From: Hirudinaria manillensis | Lineage: Eukaryota > Annelida > Clitellata > Hirudinida > Hirudinidae | Reading direction: 5' to 3' | Assembly: GCA_034509925.1 (NCBI GenBank) | Contig: CM067528.1 | Span: 4,395,001 to 4,459,000 of the forward strand | Length of the DNA: 64,000 nt | Part shown: in pieces, positions 11,393 to 25,102 of the stretch | How positions within the stretch are numbered: position 1 is the stretch's first letter | Layout of the letters: each line of letters opens with the position of its first letter | Program-made: the position numbers and the translations under genes | Notes under the pieces: generated by a model | What the model was told of the DNA's origin: nothing | Databases searched by the model: none | Seen by the model: the letters and a program-made list of their open reading frames with translations, nothing else

Positions 11393-13914
11393 GATGTTTG
11401 AATGAATGCAATTTTAAGCACAATTCGACCTAATAATAATTGTATAATTATATAATAATAATAATCTCTGAGTTTTATTATTAGTTCTATTTAAATGAGT
11501 ACATCTGACATATTAACTCTTTAAATCAGTAAGTGAACAGCTGAAATTATCCTTTAATCTGTAAAATTTGCTATCAGCTACAGACCTAATATTCGTCGAA
11601 ATTATTCGGAATTAATATTCGAAGAAATTATTTCTTTCAGTAATCAGCTGAAATCGCTGGAACGATTAGCTTCAATCAATCAATATATTAAGCATTAGCT
11701 TTGGTTACTTGACATAAATGCCTTGATCAAATGAGTAAATAATTCATGTTATGATGCCTCGTTTAGTGGCCAATCAAATCATTATTTTTGAATCAAAGGA
11801 AAACGTGAAAAATATGAAAACGATTATATATATTTAGTTGTTTATTTCAGCAAATTAAATTTTAAAGTAAGATAAATGGCCCTGATATGCATTGGTGGTG
11901 GCTAAATTTCAAAACCGCTTTTAAAATTTTATCGAAATCAGGAGAAATGGCCCTGCAACACTTAGGCGGCACTAATGAGGTTAACGTAAAATCAACTTTT
12001 AATGGTCGGAAATTTTAGAGTAACTTTAATTTAATGTTCACAAGTTAAATCAAATTTTGTTCAATTTCTGAGGAGTTAAAATTCTCAACTCCTCTAGGCA
12101 TAAAAAAAATTGCGAACTAATTAGTACAATGAAGTTTCGTAGAAATTAGTTTCAAAGATGATAATGTCAACTTAGCATGCAACATGATCACTTCGACAAT
12201 TCATAGATTTTTCATTATTAACTTCCTTAGTACGTGCCATCCACTTCGCTTTAGAACTTGTGTCAGAAAATGTAAAACACTCGCGATTGATTTACTGAAA
12301 ACGATGGTTTATGTACGTTTTTACGTAACATTTAAAAAAATAATGTTATATAATAAAACAATTAAGTAAACCAATCATTTAAACTTATATGATATTCATT
12401 GTTCTTCAAACAGTTGTAATTTATTTATAATAAGGAATGACAAATCAATTTCTGACATAAAATATTGAAACGATAAAACTTTTCGATAATTTCAGCTCAC
12501 TGAAGAATCTGCCATGCCCTGAAGTTATCCGAACCGGAAGATCTGAAATATTTTTAATCAAAAACTTTTAAATTATTTCTTGCATTTCAAAAAATTACTT
12601 TTCTTGAAAACTATTAATGTTTGACATGTTTGAAAATTTTAAAAAGTGAATAAAATCCTAATATTCATTTTATTTCAATCATACTTTATTCCGGAATACC
12701 CAAAGTTCGCAGACTAATCTGGGTTTCCGCTCTGTGTCAGTGTTAGACTTTTTGAAGGTGATTAAAATATCTTTCCGTCACAGAATTATTTAAAAGCAAA
12801 ATTTATTTTAATCCGCTCAAAGGACTGTCTTTTTTATTTTACAAAGCTATATATTTTACACATCCATAAATTTTTTACAAGGAAAAAGAAATCCTTCTTT
12901 TTTGTATCTGAGGTATTGATTTTATATTGTTCACGAGTTGCATGTTTAATGAGTTCACAAGGAGTTCAGTTAGCAGGGAGTTCCAAAGTTCTATTGCAGA
13001 AAAAGTGCTTTGAGGTTCAATGCGTCCAGTTACATTTATCTCAATAAAATCAATTTTGGTTTTTGACACTTGCTTTCCTAATTTACCCAGTCCGTCGGGG
13101 AAAATATAAAATTTAAGGCTTGCTGGTCATCATAAAATGTTTGTGATAATCGGGGAAGGCAATGCCAGTTCTTCTATATTTCTGTAGTCGGATTTTGTTT
13201 AAATCAGCAGTATTCATTTGTCGGTTTTTAGCTGGCATTTCGCGACATTATTGCAAAAAATTCCGAAATAAAGGCACGTTTAATTGTTCAGGCAAGTTAG
13301 TTTAAAAAATTTTTCTGGAAATGAGGAAAGACGAAGTGGCACTGTATTAAAGGCCGCACTGCTTCCTGGATAGTTCTCCACGTGAGAATTTCTATTTCTG
13401 AATAAGGAAAGTATATGTTCTCGAGAACATTTGTCACCTTTGAAGCTTTGTTTATATCCAGCTGCAATTTTTTTTAGATATTGTTTGCCTATTTAAAGTC
13501 CGGTTGCATAATCGATATTGTTTTGATTGTGAGTTGACCACTAAAGTTTGGGAGGTCTACCTATGCATTCTGCTTTCCTGTTATCGGACTTGTACCAATT
13601 AATGCATTGGGCGTTAAAAAGAGGATAATAAGTGCAGATCCGTAATTAAAGGAACGTATAGTTTAAAATCTAAACAATTATTATTAGTTTAAAAAAGGTT
13701 ATTTCCACTTCCTGAAACGGGAAATGATTCTATAAATCAACTACAAAGTGTGATGACATTAAGAAATTTGAAACAAAAAATTTTATCACCGCATTTTATT
13801 GGAATAGTCGAATTAGCAACACCTCAAAGTCCTAATATAAACAAAAACATGTACACCAAGCGCTTCTGCTACCATTTGCTATTTTAATTGCTATTTCTGG
13901 CTATTTTTTAAAGG
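11393..13914. other. Intergenic, with one decayed retroelement fragment
   Basis: The sequence is AT-rich with frequent stops in all frames. The only protein-like signal is the reverse-transcriptase-type tail on the minus strand near 12.9-13.1 kb. Nothing else could be supported. Confidence 0.55.
12875..13112 (-). pseudogene. C-terminal remnant of a non-LTR retrotransposon reverse transcriptase
   Basis: Reading the minus strand, about 75 codons are open and contain FSAIELWNSLLTELLVNS, preceded by a lysine-rich stretch. This resembles the conserved end of many LINE-type reverse transcriptases, where a Phe-Ser...LWNSLP block is followed by a short helical tail. No catalytic domain (FADD box) is present and the upstream frames are broken, so it is at best a relic. 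The evidence is one short motif; a chance match is possible. Confidence 0.35.
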
Positions 13915-16900
13915 ATGGTTTCAACAGAAGTTTCAACAGAAGTAAAACTTTTGTACGATTTCAAATATATCATTCCAGGTAAAGAAGATGAAATTATTCA
14001 TTTGAAATCTGGAGAGTTTTTTATCCTTCATGAAGAGAAAGGAGAAAGATGGCTAGCCGTAAAAAAATCTGGCAAGGATGATATATACTATGTGCCAGTT
14101 CATTACGTGGAACAATTTCGGATAGTGAATAATCCTGATGCTGCCAAAAGATTAACTCCTCCAAAACCTCCTTACAAACCAAAAAACCTCTTGCAAAGGA
14201 TGCAGAGCGATCACGACGATGAACCACTTTCTCCTCCCCCTATCGATGAGGAATCATTTGTAGAACTTTACAATCTCCTTCTTGAAAACCCAATTGAAAC
14301 CGATTCTCCATCAATTGACATTAAACAGAACAGATTTTCCAGTGGAGAAAACCTCAGTTGTAAAAACCAGCCTCAACATTTTGAGACTAAGACCACTTTT
14401 AATAAAGACAAAGAGATCACAGAAGTATCACACAGGAAGGTGTGTTATTTTCTTACCACTTTTATGTTATACATGGAAATCAAATGTTCAGTATCAATAT
14501 TGAACATCACAGAGCAAAGAACACAGCAAGAAAAAAATACCCGTGCCACGTTCGGGAGACGTACCGCTAAAAATATTTCCATCGGGTCACGAGATGTATA
14601 GAGATGACATATCAGGACAAGTTTATTACTACAACACCAATACCTGTGAATCATCATGGATTTTACCTCGTCTTGAGTCAAAACCCAGGCACTCTTCATC
14701 CAACACTACAGTATAATAGTTTTTTATTTGTTTCTTTTAAGGATGACATACATTTCTATTATTGTACTTGGTAGGATCCATCTTCGTTTGTGCACAGCAG
14801 AACAAAAAGTACTTCTGCAGATTTATTTCCTCATAAGGTTATTTCTTCAAGTTTAAGTAATGAGACCATTTTGTTGTATTGTACCATTACTTGTATTTGT
14901 TATCACTTTGGTTGGAACCATTTTATTCTTTGGTGATACCAAGACTTGGTTATAAGTGTCTTAATTATTTCATTGACCTCTGTCATGACCTTGTTATGTT
15001 TAATTAATCAAAAATATTTTAAATTAAGCAAACTCATTGGACAAAATGTGGATTCTTGAAAACGTTAAAGTTAACGGATAATGGAGGAAAGTTGAAGTAA
15101 TTCAATTAATCAATTGTCATCGTGTTAACTTTTATTCATCCGTTTCAATGCTTTTGACGATCTTATTCTTTTAATTTTGAATAAATAGGCACAAATATGA
15201 GAAACATTTTGAAATTACTAATTATTTCAGCAAATATTGGAATCTGGTATTTGCAGTTTTGGAAGGAACGAATTTATGCTTTTTCAAAGACCAGAAATCG
15301 AGCTCCAATGTAATTGTTAATCAATGCAGTAGTTTTCATACTTTTCAATGTTCAATGACTTTTTAACAGAGAGGGAAATCAGATCTTATTGTTGACCTTC
15401 AAAATTCTTTTGTTTTGAAAGGAGGATCAAGTAATAAACAAAACTTAATTCACGTGAGTAGAAAAGTGATTGTATCTATTTTTAGGTTAATTAATTCATT
15501 TGGGAACATATTGCTTATGATTGGTTCATCATCTTTGATCCTCTTTGTTAGATTTCCATCGAGAATGTCCATCTATTTACATAAAAATTAATTAAAACTG
15601 CACATTTTATGTCATTTCAACGATTTTGGTCAGTGCTTCTTTCTATTTTGCTTCTTTCCCACTGTTTGCATTTATGTTTGTTTTGGCATGCAGGTGGGTA
15701 AGAGGCCCCATCCCTTTGCTCATGTTTAAATAAATAAATATCCCTATTAACATTCTCAGATAATAATGACATCAGGATCTGAATATCTCCTCCACAGTGA
15801 TTCAACTGAAGCTGCACAACAATGGTTTGATGCCCTCTCAGCTGTGGCAAAAAAGGTGATTATCATGATTCCAAATACAACAATATCAACAGTTATAGAT
15901 TGTTGCTAAACTACTGTGGTATTTGAAGGCTATTTTATTGGTGAGGTGGTTTCACTGAATCACAGTCACATTGGTTAACCTTCTGTTCAATATCATTAGT
16001 GATTCATGAATGATAACTTATTATCATTGTTAAATGATCAAAAATCTTTAATAAATTAGAGTGATTAAAAAGTTCAAATCATGTTTTTTTGAAGGAGGGT
16101 AGTCCAAATCAAGATAACACAGGTGAAGGCCTCATAAAATTCAAAAGCATTGGTGAGGAACAGAATCTTGAGTTGAATAAAAGTGAGCTACCAAAGTCAA
16201 GACAAAAGAGTGGTTGGTATTTGGTATTACTAACAAGTGTTTGTGCTATTGATAGTAATATAGTACTTGCAAATGCTTTTGATCCAACACCACTTTACTA
16301 TTGTATCATTATATATTTATTTTTTGTTGCAGGTTCATCAGTGGTGCTTGACCAACCAACAGAGAAAACAACTCTGAAAGAAAAGCTTAAATCATGGCTT
16401 CTGAGAAGACCTACACAAGACTCCCTCAGAGAGAGGGGCATATACAAAGGTCTCGTTCTTACTAAGTAATGGCAAACTTTTTTTTATAAACTCTGGCATA
16501 TTAACTCCATTAGATCCAATATTTGGTTCTTTTCTCTCTACAATATGCAAGCAAAATAACAGAAGCATTCCAACCTTTGTTACCAGTTGCATTGAAGTAG
16601 TGGAAAGTGATGGTAAGCTGTTTATCATTAAATATCATAAATTACTCCTTTATTAAAAAAAGATTGTCTTCCGAGGTCTCTCTGTCGATGGAATATACAG
16701 GGTAAATGGAAATGCTGCTGAAATACAAAAGCTCAGATTTGCTGTCAATCAAAGTAAATTCGCAGCTTTGTTTTCAAGGATTATTTTTAGCCATGAGCTA
16801 ATAAATGCTTGCAGATGCCCCATATCATCTTTCAAATCTGGATATCCATACAGTAACTGGTGCCTTGAAGCTTTTTTTCAGGGAACTGCGTGAACCACTT

Positions 16901-17432
16901 TTCCCATTTGAGCATTACGAACCTCTCCTACAAGCTTTCAGTAAATATTTGTCAAAGATTTTACAATTACTTTGTGTATTTCTCGCATATTGCCACGTAA
17001 TGTACATGTTTTGCAAACATTTATTCACAAATAGCAGCTCACATAACAAAAGCAAATCATAAGAACATTATAGTGTTTCCATCATATTCAAAAGGTGGGC
17101 AAAACAAGCTAGAGGAGATCAGAGGTATCTTGGACAAACTCCCTAAAGAAAATTACGACACCCTGAGGGAACTTCTCAAACACCTGCTCAAGTAATTAAA
17201 AATACACAATCAAGACCACATATAATTTTATTATCCATTTTTCAGAGTGGAGGAGCACTCGGTCGAGAACCGAATGAAAATCACGAACCTTGCCATAGTC
17301 TTTGGCCCGACTCTATTGTGGCCAAAAGAATCCCATGATTTCGAGGGCCTCGCACGGTCTCTCATGCTTAGAGGGCAATTGGTGGAGTTCCTACTGCAGA
17401 ACTTTATTACCCTCTTCTCACCAGACCACTGA
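13915..17432 (+). CDS. ARHGAP12-like: SH3-WW-PH-RhoGAP protein (ARHGAP9/12/15/27 group), 646 aa
   Basis: Fifteen exons join in frame: 13915-14439, 14513-14710, 14742-14770, 14798-14837, 15029-15096, 15231-15309, 15370-15453, 15760-15855, 16095-16212, 16333-16449, 16514-16612, 16676-16753, 16815-16940, 17095-17191 and 17246-17432. Residues of about 9-70 are an SH3 domain (VKLLYDFKY, ERWLAV). A WW domain lies around 200-230 (GQVYYYNTN, final Trp224), but its first signature Trp is replaced by His in GHEMYRDD. A PH domain spans about 268-372 and ends with the conserved QQWFDAL helix. The RhoGAP domain (452-640) keeps arginine-finger Arg493 in DGIYRVNGN and the KITNLAIVFGPTLL block. The family stimulates GTP hydrolysis on Rac/Cdc42-type GTPases at membranes. 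Paralogue identity is not resolved. Exon 14742-14770 and the acceptor at 16675 are the least typical choices. Confidence 0.88.
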
Positions 17433-17757
17433 ACAAACTTATTGAGAGGAATCGGAGCCATTTCCATGATGTTTTTGGCAAAGTTATAGTTTGCTCTACC
17501 TTATCAACAAGCATCATCGTTTCCTAACACGTGATCAAAATTTTAGTTCTATGTAGCCTGAGTTGTGCAATGTATTTTTTGCGGCCTTTGAATGTTAGTT
17601 ATTAACTTATTAATTCGTTGATTTGCAGACCATTCCCGAGCTGCTTGCATCTACAAATTGTTTAATGAGCACGAATCTCAATCCAATTGTTCATTCCATT
17701 CCTAATTTTATGTACTTGAAAATGAATGTAAGAAAAGCAATTGCTCTCAGGTCAGAG

Positions 17758-17769
17758 TTTATTAATAAA
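17758..17769. terminator. Palindromic bidirectional poly(A) signal TTTATTAATAAA
   Basis: The 12-mer equals its own reverse complement. It gives AATAAA on the plus strand 332 nt after the RhoGAP stop, and AATAAA on the minus strand 141 nt after the ARCN1 stop. It lies between two convergent genes, so one site could serve both. Confidence 0.55.
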
Positions 17770-17903
17770 AAAAAAATTTATTGGCTTGACAGTGAATGTG
17801 CAATCTTCCATGTGACCTTAGCATAGAAAATATCCAGTAATTTAAATGTCAAGAAATGATAGTCATTATTTCATGCATTTGCCAGTAGATTGGTCAAATG
17901 CTT

Positions 17904-20900
17904 TTATACAATATCATATTTCTCAACATAGAATATGACCTCAGATGAGAATTTCACACTAGAATTGTCATCAGCAGAGACCACATCGTCGACCTGAATA
18001 AAATTAATAATCAAATTGATAAACATATCCATTTTACGAGCATCACATTACAGGTAATCTAAGTTCACAGTGATTGGAATGTTGAGAGATTTATTAGAAT
18101 AGGTAAACTTACCTCGAGGTCACAATACGGCTTTTTGGACACGAAGGACACGCTAACAGGGAAAAAGTCATTTGATTTTCCATTCACTGTGAATTCCATG
18201 GTGCCAGACTTATTTGCTTCATCTATTACTGGCAACCTCCACTCCAAAACATTCTTTCTGCTGTCATGTTTGTATTCACCATCGTAACTATTCACGACAA
18301 GAGCTCCACTGCCAGCACTGCATTATAGGCATTATAAGTTAGAATTTGACAACAATGCGGCGATTTCCTCTAGTACTAACGGAGTAGGTATTGAAATGAC
18401 AACATCATTGAGCTCCATGTCTGTCCTCTCGAGCTCATACTCAATGTTGACATCACATTTGGGTCCAGCCTCATTGGGCCAACAATTAACTGCAAGTCAC
18501 AAAATTAAAATTGAAATTTCGATTAATCGGAATGACGTCCATGGAATCAAAATGTGCTGGAAATTGGGATTGAAAAGACATGGAATAAAGTTTAGAATGT
18601 GGTGATAGTATGGAAACTATGGAACATCATCCTTGCTTTAAGATCAAGGGTGGCCTGGAGGTCAGAGGTCAAAACAAATGACAGAAATATTATAAAACAA
18701 CTCACTGGACAGTGGCATAAATGAATTATCCAGAGTTTGGAATCTCCACTTAAGCACCCCAACATCTGTATTGAGGGGAAATGGTTTTTCAGGATTTTTC
18801 AGTCCAATGATGTTTGAAGTCTGATAAAGTTTCTTATCCACATTTGGATGAGTCTTGAAAAGCAATATGCTCATTGTTAAAGTTGATTAATTGCCACGAG
18901 GATTTCATCAAAAGGTACCATCTGCTGACCTGAATTTGCACTCCTTTGGCATCATTGTTTTTCATAGCAATCTTCACTCTACCATATTTTTCATTGCTGA
19001 CCTTGAGAGTTAACATTCCATGAACCTCAAGGTTTTGCAGTCCACCATCCTTGCCTGCAACCAAGACAATCTTTTCTTCCATTCTTAAATGGACACTGCA
19101 AGATTCATCAGAGATATTAGGATAATTTTCTGAGCATAAACAGGTTTGTTTTACTATCATATATTGCCATTAAAATTATTATAAATACTAAATAATGTAT
19201 CAATAAATATGCACCCAGGTCTGCTGTTCACACAAATAAAGGTCACTGTTTCCCAAGATCATTGAAACCCGACATCATCAAAACTATTCTTAACCGTGTC
19301 AGGAAGTAGGTAAATGAAAATTCAAATCTTCTGATCAAGCAGTTGTATGAGAGCACGACCAATGACCTCTAAACATTTTTTTACATCAAGCTAAAAATCT
19401 TGAATGGAGCTTTTAATTTAGCCCAGGCATTCCTATGAGGTATTATCATAAAAGATTTGAGTATATCCTCATTGGAAATTGAGGATTGAACCATGCCTCT
19501 TCCTTTGAAATAATTGGAGACAACCATTATCAACTTCAAAAGTCTCTTCTGAATTCTTGAAAACTAGTCTTTGTTTTAGACTATCTGGTCTACATTCTGT
19601 CCGAATGTATGCAACATCACTTTTGAATTTCAGCAAAACATGCTCTCAATTTATGTTAACCTAGTGGCTTCAGTTTTAATTCAGCAGATTTTGCAAATAA
19701 AAATATCTGAGTTGATGCAGAAGTTGATGTAGGAGTTTTGCATTATGGGGGGATTTTAATCATCCTTGTATGAACAGATGTTCTTTTTATATTTATATTT
19801 AGCAATCAAACATCCACACTAATGCTCCCAAATAGCTAATTTTAATTCTTCAGCATTCAAGAACAAGAAATATTGGTATAAATTGGTAAGACAACCTGAG
19901 CTATTTTAGTTTTTGTTAATTAATAATGTTTTTCATATTCTTCATGCCAAAGAAAATCAGTATAAGGGCCAAGTTTAGCATATGATCCTTGGATTGCCAA
20001 CCCCCACTTAAGGCATTTGTTAACAGGAACTTTCCATTGGGATGTTTGATTACTGAGATTAGTGTATTTATGCAAATGGGTTATTGAGCTAACAATCTCA
20101 TAATTTCAAAACAACATGTGTTACTAGACTCCAGATGATAATGAGGGGACAGTAATAGTGATAATTAGAATGATGGGTCACAAAAATACAAATTGGAACT
20201 TAAGTGCATTCCTTACCCTTCTTGATTACTGGAGGGAGAGGTTGCCTTGGTAACAAGGGACTGCTTCTGTTGTGTACTTGGAGACACCACAGCTGAATTA
20301 AAGACAAAACCATGCAAAAAAATAATTTAAAAAGCATCAAAATGCTTCTAAAAACATACTTTCTCCCTCTGACTTAAGTTGGTCAACAAATGAATCAACA
20401 TTTCTTTTTCCACCAATCTTTAGAGCATTACTAGTTCCAGTAGTTCTTCTGCAATAAATTGAATTTATTAATAATAAGTAATTCATAGATGTTGGATGTA
20501 ATGCATATCTAGCAGATGAGATTATTATTTGTACATCGGAGCAGTATAAGTCTTTGGTTTCTCAACAGGTGTTGGTGTGATGACAATATCCTTCCCGACA
20601 TTGCTCATTCCTCCTCCTCCAAAACCAGATGCAGAAGGCCTGCCAGTCTTTGCTGCCATTTGTCTCAATTTATCCAATTCTCTAGCTTTGCTCTTACTTC
20701 TGTCTAAAGCCTCTTTTTCCTGAGTCTAGAACAAGTTAGAAATACAATTTTAAGAAAAATTACATCACGAACAATACCAGATCAGCTCAATTTCCACAAA
20801 CTCATATGCACAATATAAACAATCCTGACCACATAACATTTTGAATAACAAAAAAGCAAAATCCTTTTTGTAATCTTACTTTTCTAACTGCTTCAAACAC

Positions 20901-21833
20901 CCTTTCATCATGAGAATCCATTTCTGTAAAAGTTTTTATCTGAGCCAAGTTGACATTTTCACGGTATCCAAGTGCAACAATTTCATCGAATGCAAAGATC
21001 AACTGAAAGGCTTGTTCTATTATTTCTGACTCCTCAACAACTTTGCAATATTCAGGAATCTTGAAACATTAATAAGATTGTTGTAGTTTCACTCATGTAA
21101 GGTCATGTAAAATGTAAAATAAAAAAAACTCTCAACTGTAGAAAAAACCTAGATTCAAAAGTCTTATAGGTGACAGGTTGTTATACAACAATTATTCCAT
21201 CTCATGTTCATCTAGTTATGATGAAACTATAAAAATGCTAACCAATGTAATCATTACAATGGATTTCTTGGATTACTAATAGTACCGACTTATTGCTCCT
21301 GACTATTGTTCAATAAATAAAGTGAAAATCTCCATGGATATTTTGTGGATATATTTGGACAGTTTTGAATTACTCAAAATTTATCTTCATTAAAATTCAA
21401 CTAAATCCACCATTAGCAAGCTCTTTGGCTAACAAAATAGGTTACTTACTACTCTGGCAAACAATCTCAGAGTTTCTAGGTCTTCCAGAATGTTGCTAGC
21501 CTTAGTAGTTATAAGTAGCATGTAGAGTTTTTCAAGGGGCTGATAGACGTATCGCACACTTTCCGTCTCGACAAAAGTATGTTGTTTCCCAGAACTCATG
21601 AGTTTGGGGAAAGAAGCCAATAACCCCTCTATTCTAGATCTTGTCATTTCAACGAATTGTCGGGAAATGATGGCTACAAACAAGGCCGGATGTTAGAATT
21701 GAAATCAAAAAACAAGTTTAACTACCTACCTTTTCCGCCTTTATTGCAAACTGCTGCTGCTAATAGCACCTAAACAACAATATCATGCCATTATCAAAAA
21801 CTATCTAAGACCATTTAAAAACCGCTTTACCAT
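17904..21833 (-). CDS. ARCN1: Coatomer delta subunit, 504 aa
   Basis: Twelve exons (complement): 21831-21833, 21730-21769, 21450-21673, 20880-21059, 20535-20719, 20360-20448, 20217-20292, 18930-19095, 18706-18853, 18381-18489, 18113-18317 and 17904-17993. The first coding exon is the ATG alone; the next begins [13 protein letters not shown]. The longin/sigma-like N-terminal domain carries [21 protein letters not shown] and the near-invariant [13 protein letters not shown] charged linker follows, then the mu-homology domain ([41 protein letters not shown]). Delta-COP belongs to the F-COPI subcomplex that coats Golgi-to-ER vesicles and reads cargo signals. Length matches the usual 500-511 aa. 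Donor GTACAA at 20534-20529 is weak. The gene is convergent with the RhoGAP gene. Confidence 0.95.
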
Positions 21834-23357
21834 TTCTAATAGCACTACTGGGCCAAACTGAGAATCAAATCCTTTGCTTCAACAAGCCAAAATTTATGAA
21901 ATCACCCCAAAAACACAGATACGTCTCCGCTTCCCAACTAATAAAGGCCACGTCAATCAACAATCAGCAGTCCGGAGAACACGATTAACTCGGAGGAATG
22001 GCCAATCAGAATCCACGTAATAGTTATAAATTATTTATAAAAGCAAATTTATAAGCTATTAAAAAGCAAAAATATATGAAAAATTTTAAGACGCGTCTTT
22101 ATTTAGAAATCAACTAAAATGAATGCAATAATTTTGTCTAGATGCTGTCGGGAAATATAGAAATTTTTTATTGCTACATATAACAGGGTGGGCCAATATT
22201 ACATTACCTATCTGTAATATATCAGTACTACACCGAAATTATACTATTCTACAGTATAATACTACCTCCGATGAATGCAAAACAAAGATTGAATGTTTTA
22301 TAAATATGAAATAAGAATCAGAATGAGGCTGGTAATATTGGATGTGTGCGGAAAAGGCTTTCTTTCTCAGAGTGTGACAAAGAAACAAACGAAATTCGTA
22401 ATGTTCTCTCTATCCTCAATAATGCACAGAAGTATGGCCGATCAGCACATTAATACAACACCGCACTTGAGAGATATTGCAAAGCAGTGTATTGACAGTG
22501 ACTTATAAAAAAAATTAGTAGTACAATCACTGAAATCAAATCTGAAACCCGCTTAATTGAAGTGAATGAAAAAAATATTAGTAAAAGTATAGCCATACTT
22601 TGCTTAAAAACTATCGACAACTGACACTATTTCCCTCTCCCGACTTTCCATGAAATGAAGGCTGAGTAGATGTGTGGTTTTGTTAAAATAATAAATCCCC
22701 CTCTACATGAACCATGGCGACCCCAGTCGGATCTTTTGTCATAACACCTATATATAATATAATTAATTGAAATAACATGTTTAATACTTAATATTCATGT
22801 GTTCCTATGATTCAATGCGCAGAACTGTTGTCAACCTGGCTAATATGCATGATGATATTAACACTATTAGTTTAAAAACAACAAAATAAATAAAAGCAGA
22901 CAAATTTTTGGCTTATCAGATGTTCTGATGAAATGTAATAAAAATGTTCCGATGAAAATGTAGGACAACTATTTTATTAAATATAATTAAGCACAGTTTA
23001 GAAAGCATTGAATATTATAAGCTAAATATTTTATTTTACCTAAAAATTTAATAAAACAGAAAATTAAAACGTTGTCTGCACACATTCCTATAGTTCACTA
23101 TTATCGTTCTAGTCCGTGCTCTTGTCGTTGGTTGACCTGTTGGATCACGTTTGCCTTTGGATTCGCGCTCTTCTTAAGGTAGCATTTTGAGTTTCTTTAA
23201 GACAGTATATTTACTCTTTAAACGTATGTTAAGATCTTTGCGAGGAATTTTAGCACCCATCTTCATTTAACTTATTCGCTGTAGGACTTTTTGAGGACTG
23301 GTATTAAGTGTTGGCTAGATTTCAGCATACTAAATTTATTTTGAATATCAGAAAATT
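21834..23357. other. Divergent promoter interval, ARCN1 / prohibitin
   Basis: CCAAT-type boxes in both orientations lie near 21950-22010, just upstream of ARCN1. A less AT-rich patch at 23090-23330 precedes prohibitin and may hold its 5' UTR. Short open frames between 22290 and 22510 show no domain or conserved composition and were not accepted as genes. Confidence 0.45.
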
Positions 23358-24568
23358 ATGGCTGCCGGAAAAATCTTCAGCGCAATTGGAAAACTTGGAG
23401 TGGGGCTGGCTGTTGCTGGAAGTTTAGCTAGCTCTGCTTTGTATAATGGTCAGTTATGCATCATTCATTCTTTAGATGAACAAATGTTTAAAATCTGTGT
23501 TTTATAGTTGATGGAGGACACAGAGCAGTCATCTTCGATAGATTTGCTGGTGTCAGACAACAAGTTGTTGGAGAAGGAACCCATTTTCTTATACCATGGG
23601 TTCAGAAGCCCATTGTTTTTGATATTAGGTCCAAGCCAAGGAGTGTTCCTACAATTACTGGAAGCAAAGGTAAAGTTACAATTTGCATGCATGACTACCA
23701 TCCTGATTATAAGCTTTCTTGCCTAACTTTTCGATATGTCTGTGTCTCATTGCTTGTTTAGTAATAATGTCCATGACTGTATAGAAAATAGTTACGATCT
23801 GCAAAGACTTAATAATTGATTTTAAAATTGAGGGAATTTACTGAAAGTATGGATGTTTCCATTTTGCAGATTTACAGAATGTCAACATCACTCTGAGGAT
23901 TTTGTTCCGACCTCTGGCTGAACGTCTTCCCCAAATATTTACGAACCTAGGTTCTGATTATGATGAGAGGGTGTTGCCTTCAATTGTTAATGAAGTCCTT
24001 AAGGCTGTTGTGGTTCGTGCCTTTACAATATTTGCTAATTTTGAGAAGATGATTTATTATATTTTGTAATCCAGGCACAATATGATGCTAGTGAACTCAT
24101 CACTCAAAGGGAAGTAGTATCTCAGAAGGTCAATGAGGAGCTCACCAACAGGGCTGCTCAATTTGGAATTATCCTTGATGACATTTCTCTGACTCATCTG
24201 ACTTTTGGACGTGAATTTACCGAAGCTGTTGAAATGAAACAGGTTGCACAACAAGATGCTGAGAGAGCTAGATATGTTGTTGAAAAGGTACCCTTATCAT
24301 TTTTTATTCAGCATTGGTGGCTTGTATATTTACATAGAATTTGTTTTATTTCTAGGAAGAGCAATTGAAATTGGCTGCCATTATTAGAGCTGAGGGAGAC
24401 TCCATTGCTGCAGATTTGTTGGCCAAAGCATTTGCTGAGTCAGGAGAGGGTCTTGTTGAGTTGAGAAAGATTGAAGCTGCAGAAGATATTGCTGGTCAAA
24501 TGTCTCAATCACCAAATGTGGTATATCTTCCTCAAGGCCAGCAGACACTGCTTTCATTGCCACACTAA
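23358..24568 (+). CDS. PHB1: Prohibitin-1, 273 aa
   Basis: Five exons: 23358-23448, 23508-23669, 23870-24012, 24075-24287 and 24356-24568. The protein starts [20 protein letters not shown] with the N-terminal hydrophobic anchor. It runs through the SPFH/band-7 domain ([32 protein letters not shown]) and ends in the coiled-coil tail ([27 protein letters not shown]). Prohibitins form ring complexes in the mitochondrial inner membrane with PHB2, stabilise cristae and m-AAA protease, and help retain respiratory subunits. The 273 aa length matches orthologues (272 in human). It is convergent with QDPR; no close AATAAA was seen before 25209, which already lies next to the last QDPR exon. Confidence 0.97.
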
Positions 24569-25102
24569 AGATGACTTTGTCATGTCAACTCAGTAGTGAA
24601 TAACATTGAGCCCTTGTACCATCTAACAGTTTTAAATCATGATAAGTTTCTAAAATATCAGTGTTTTTGTGGCTTGTATTGGAGGCATAACATAATATTG
24701 GCAAAGTGTAATGGGGAGGCAAATGGAGATTAGAAGATGATACCTTGATTTGAGTGGTTTGTTCCTGCGTACCTAGGCTGAGTTACCAATTTCTGGGGCA
24801 AAGATGGGATGTAAATATACTCTCTTTGGGTTACCACCTGTGTTTTGTGGCTTTGAACTTATGCAATTCAGCCTATCATTGGCAAGGTTAATTGGTTTAT
24901 TTGACTCTGCAAGTGATTTCTGCCTATATGTGCAGAAAACAAGTTCACAACTGATAAGATTGTGCAACCCATTTATTTTTGATGGAATCAGATCCAAAAT
25001 GTTCCAATTTTGAGGATTTAAGTGAAATATCAATAAGAATTAACTATCATCAGCTGTGATGAAACACAAATCTTCTAGGAATTCTAGATTATTTTTAAGG
25101 AG
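24569..25102. other. Interval between convergent PHB1 and QDPR 3' ends
   Basis: Likely 3' UTR sequence of both genes. TTTATT at 24973-24978 is AATAAA on the minus strand, about 125 nt beyond the QDPR stop. No exon was recognised. Confidence 0.5.

Noticed and set aside
22293..22508. 71-codon plus-strand frame between ARCN1 and PHB1
   Set aside because: Surrounding frames are stop-rich and no transposase or zinc-finger motif could be confirmed.
24804..25033. 60-86 codon frames on both strands between PHB1 and QDPR
   Set aside because: They lie in 3' UTR sequence of convergent genes and show no domain or homology-like pattern.
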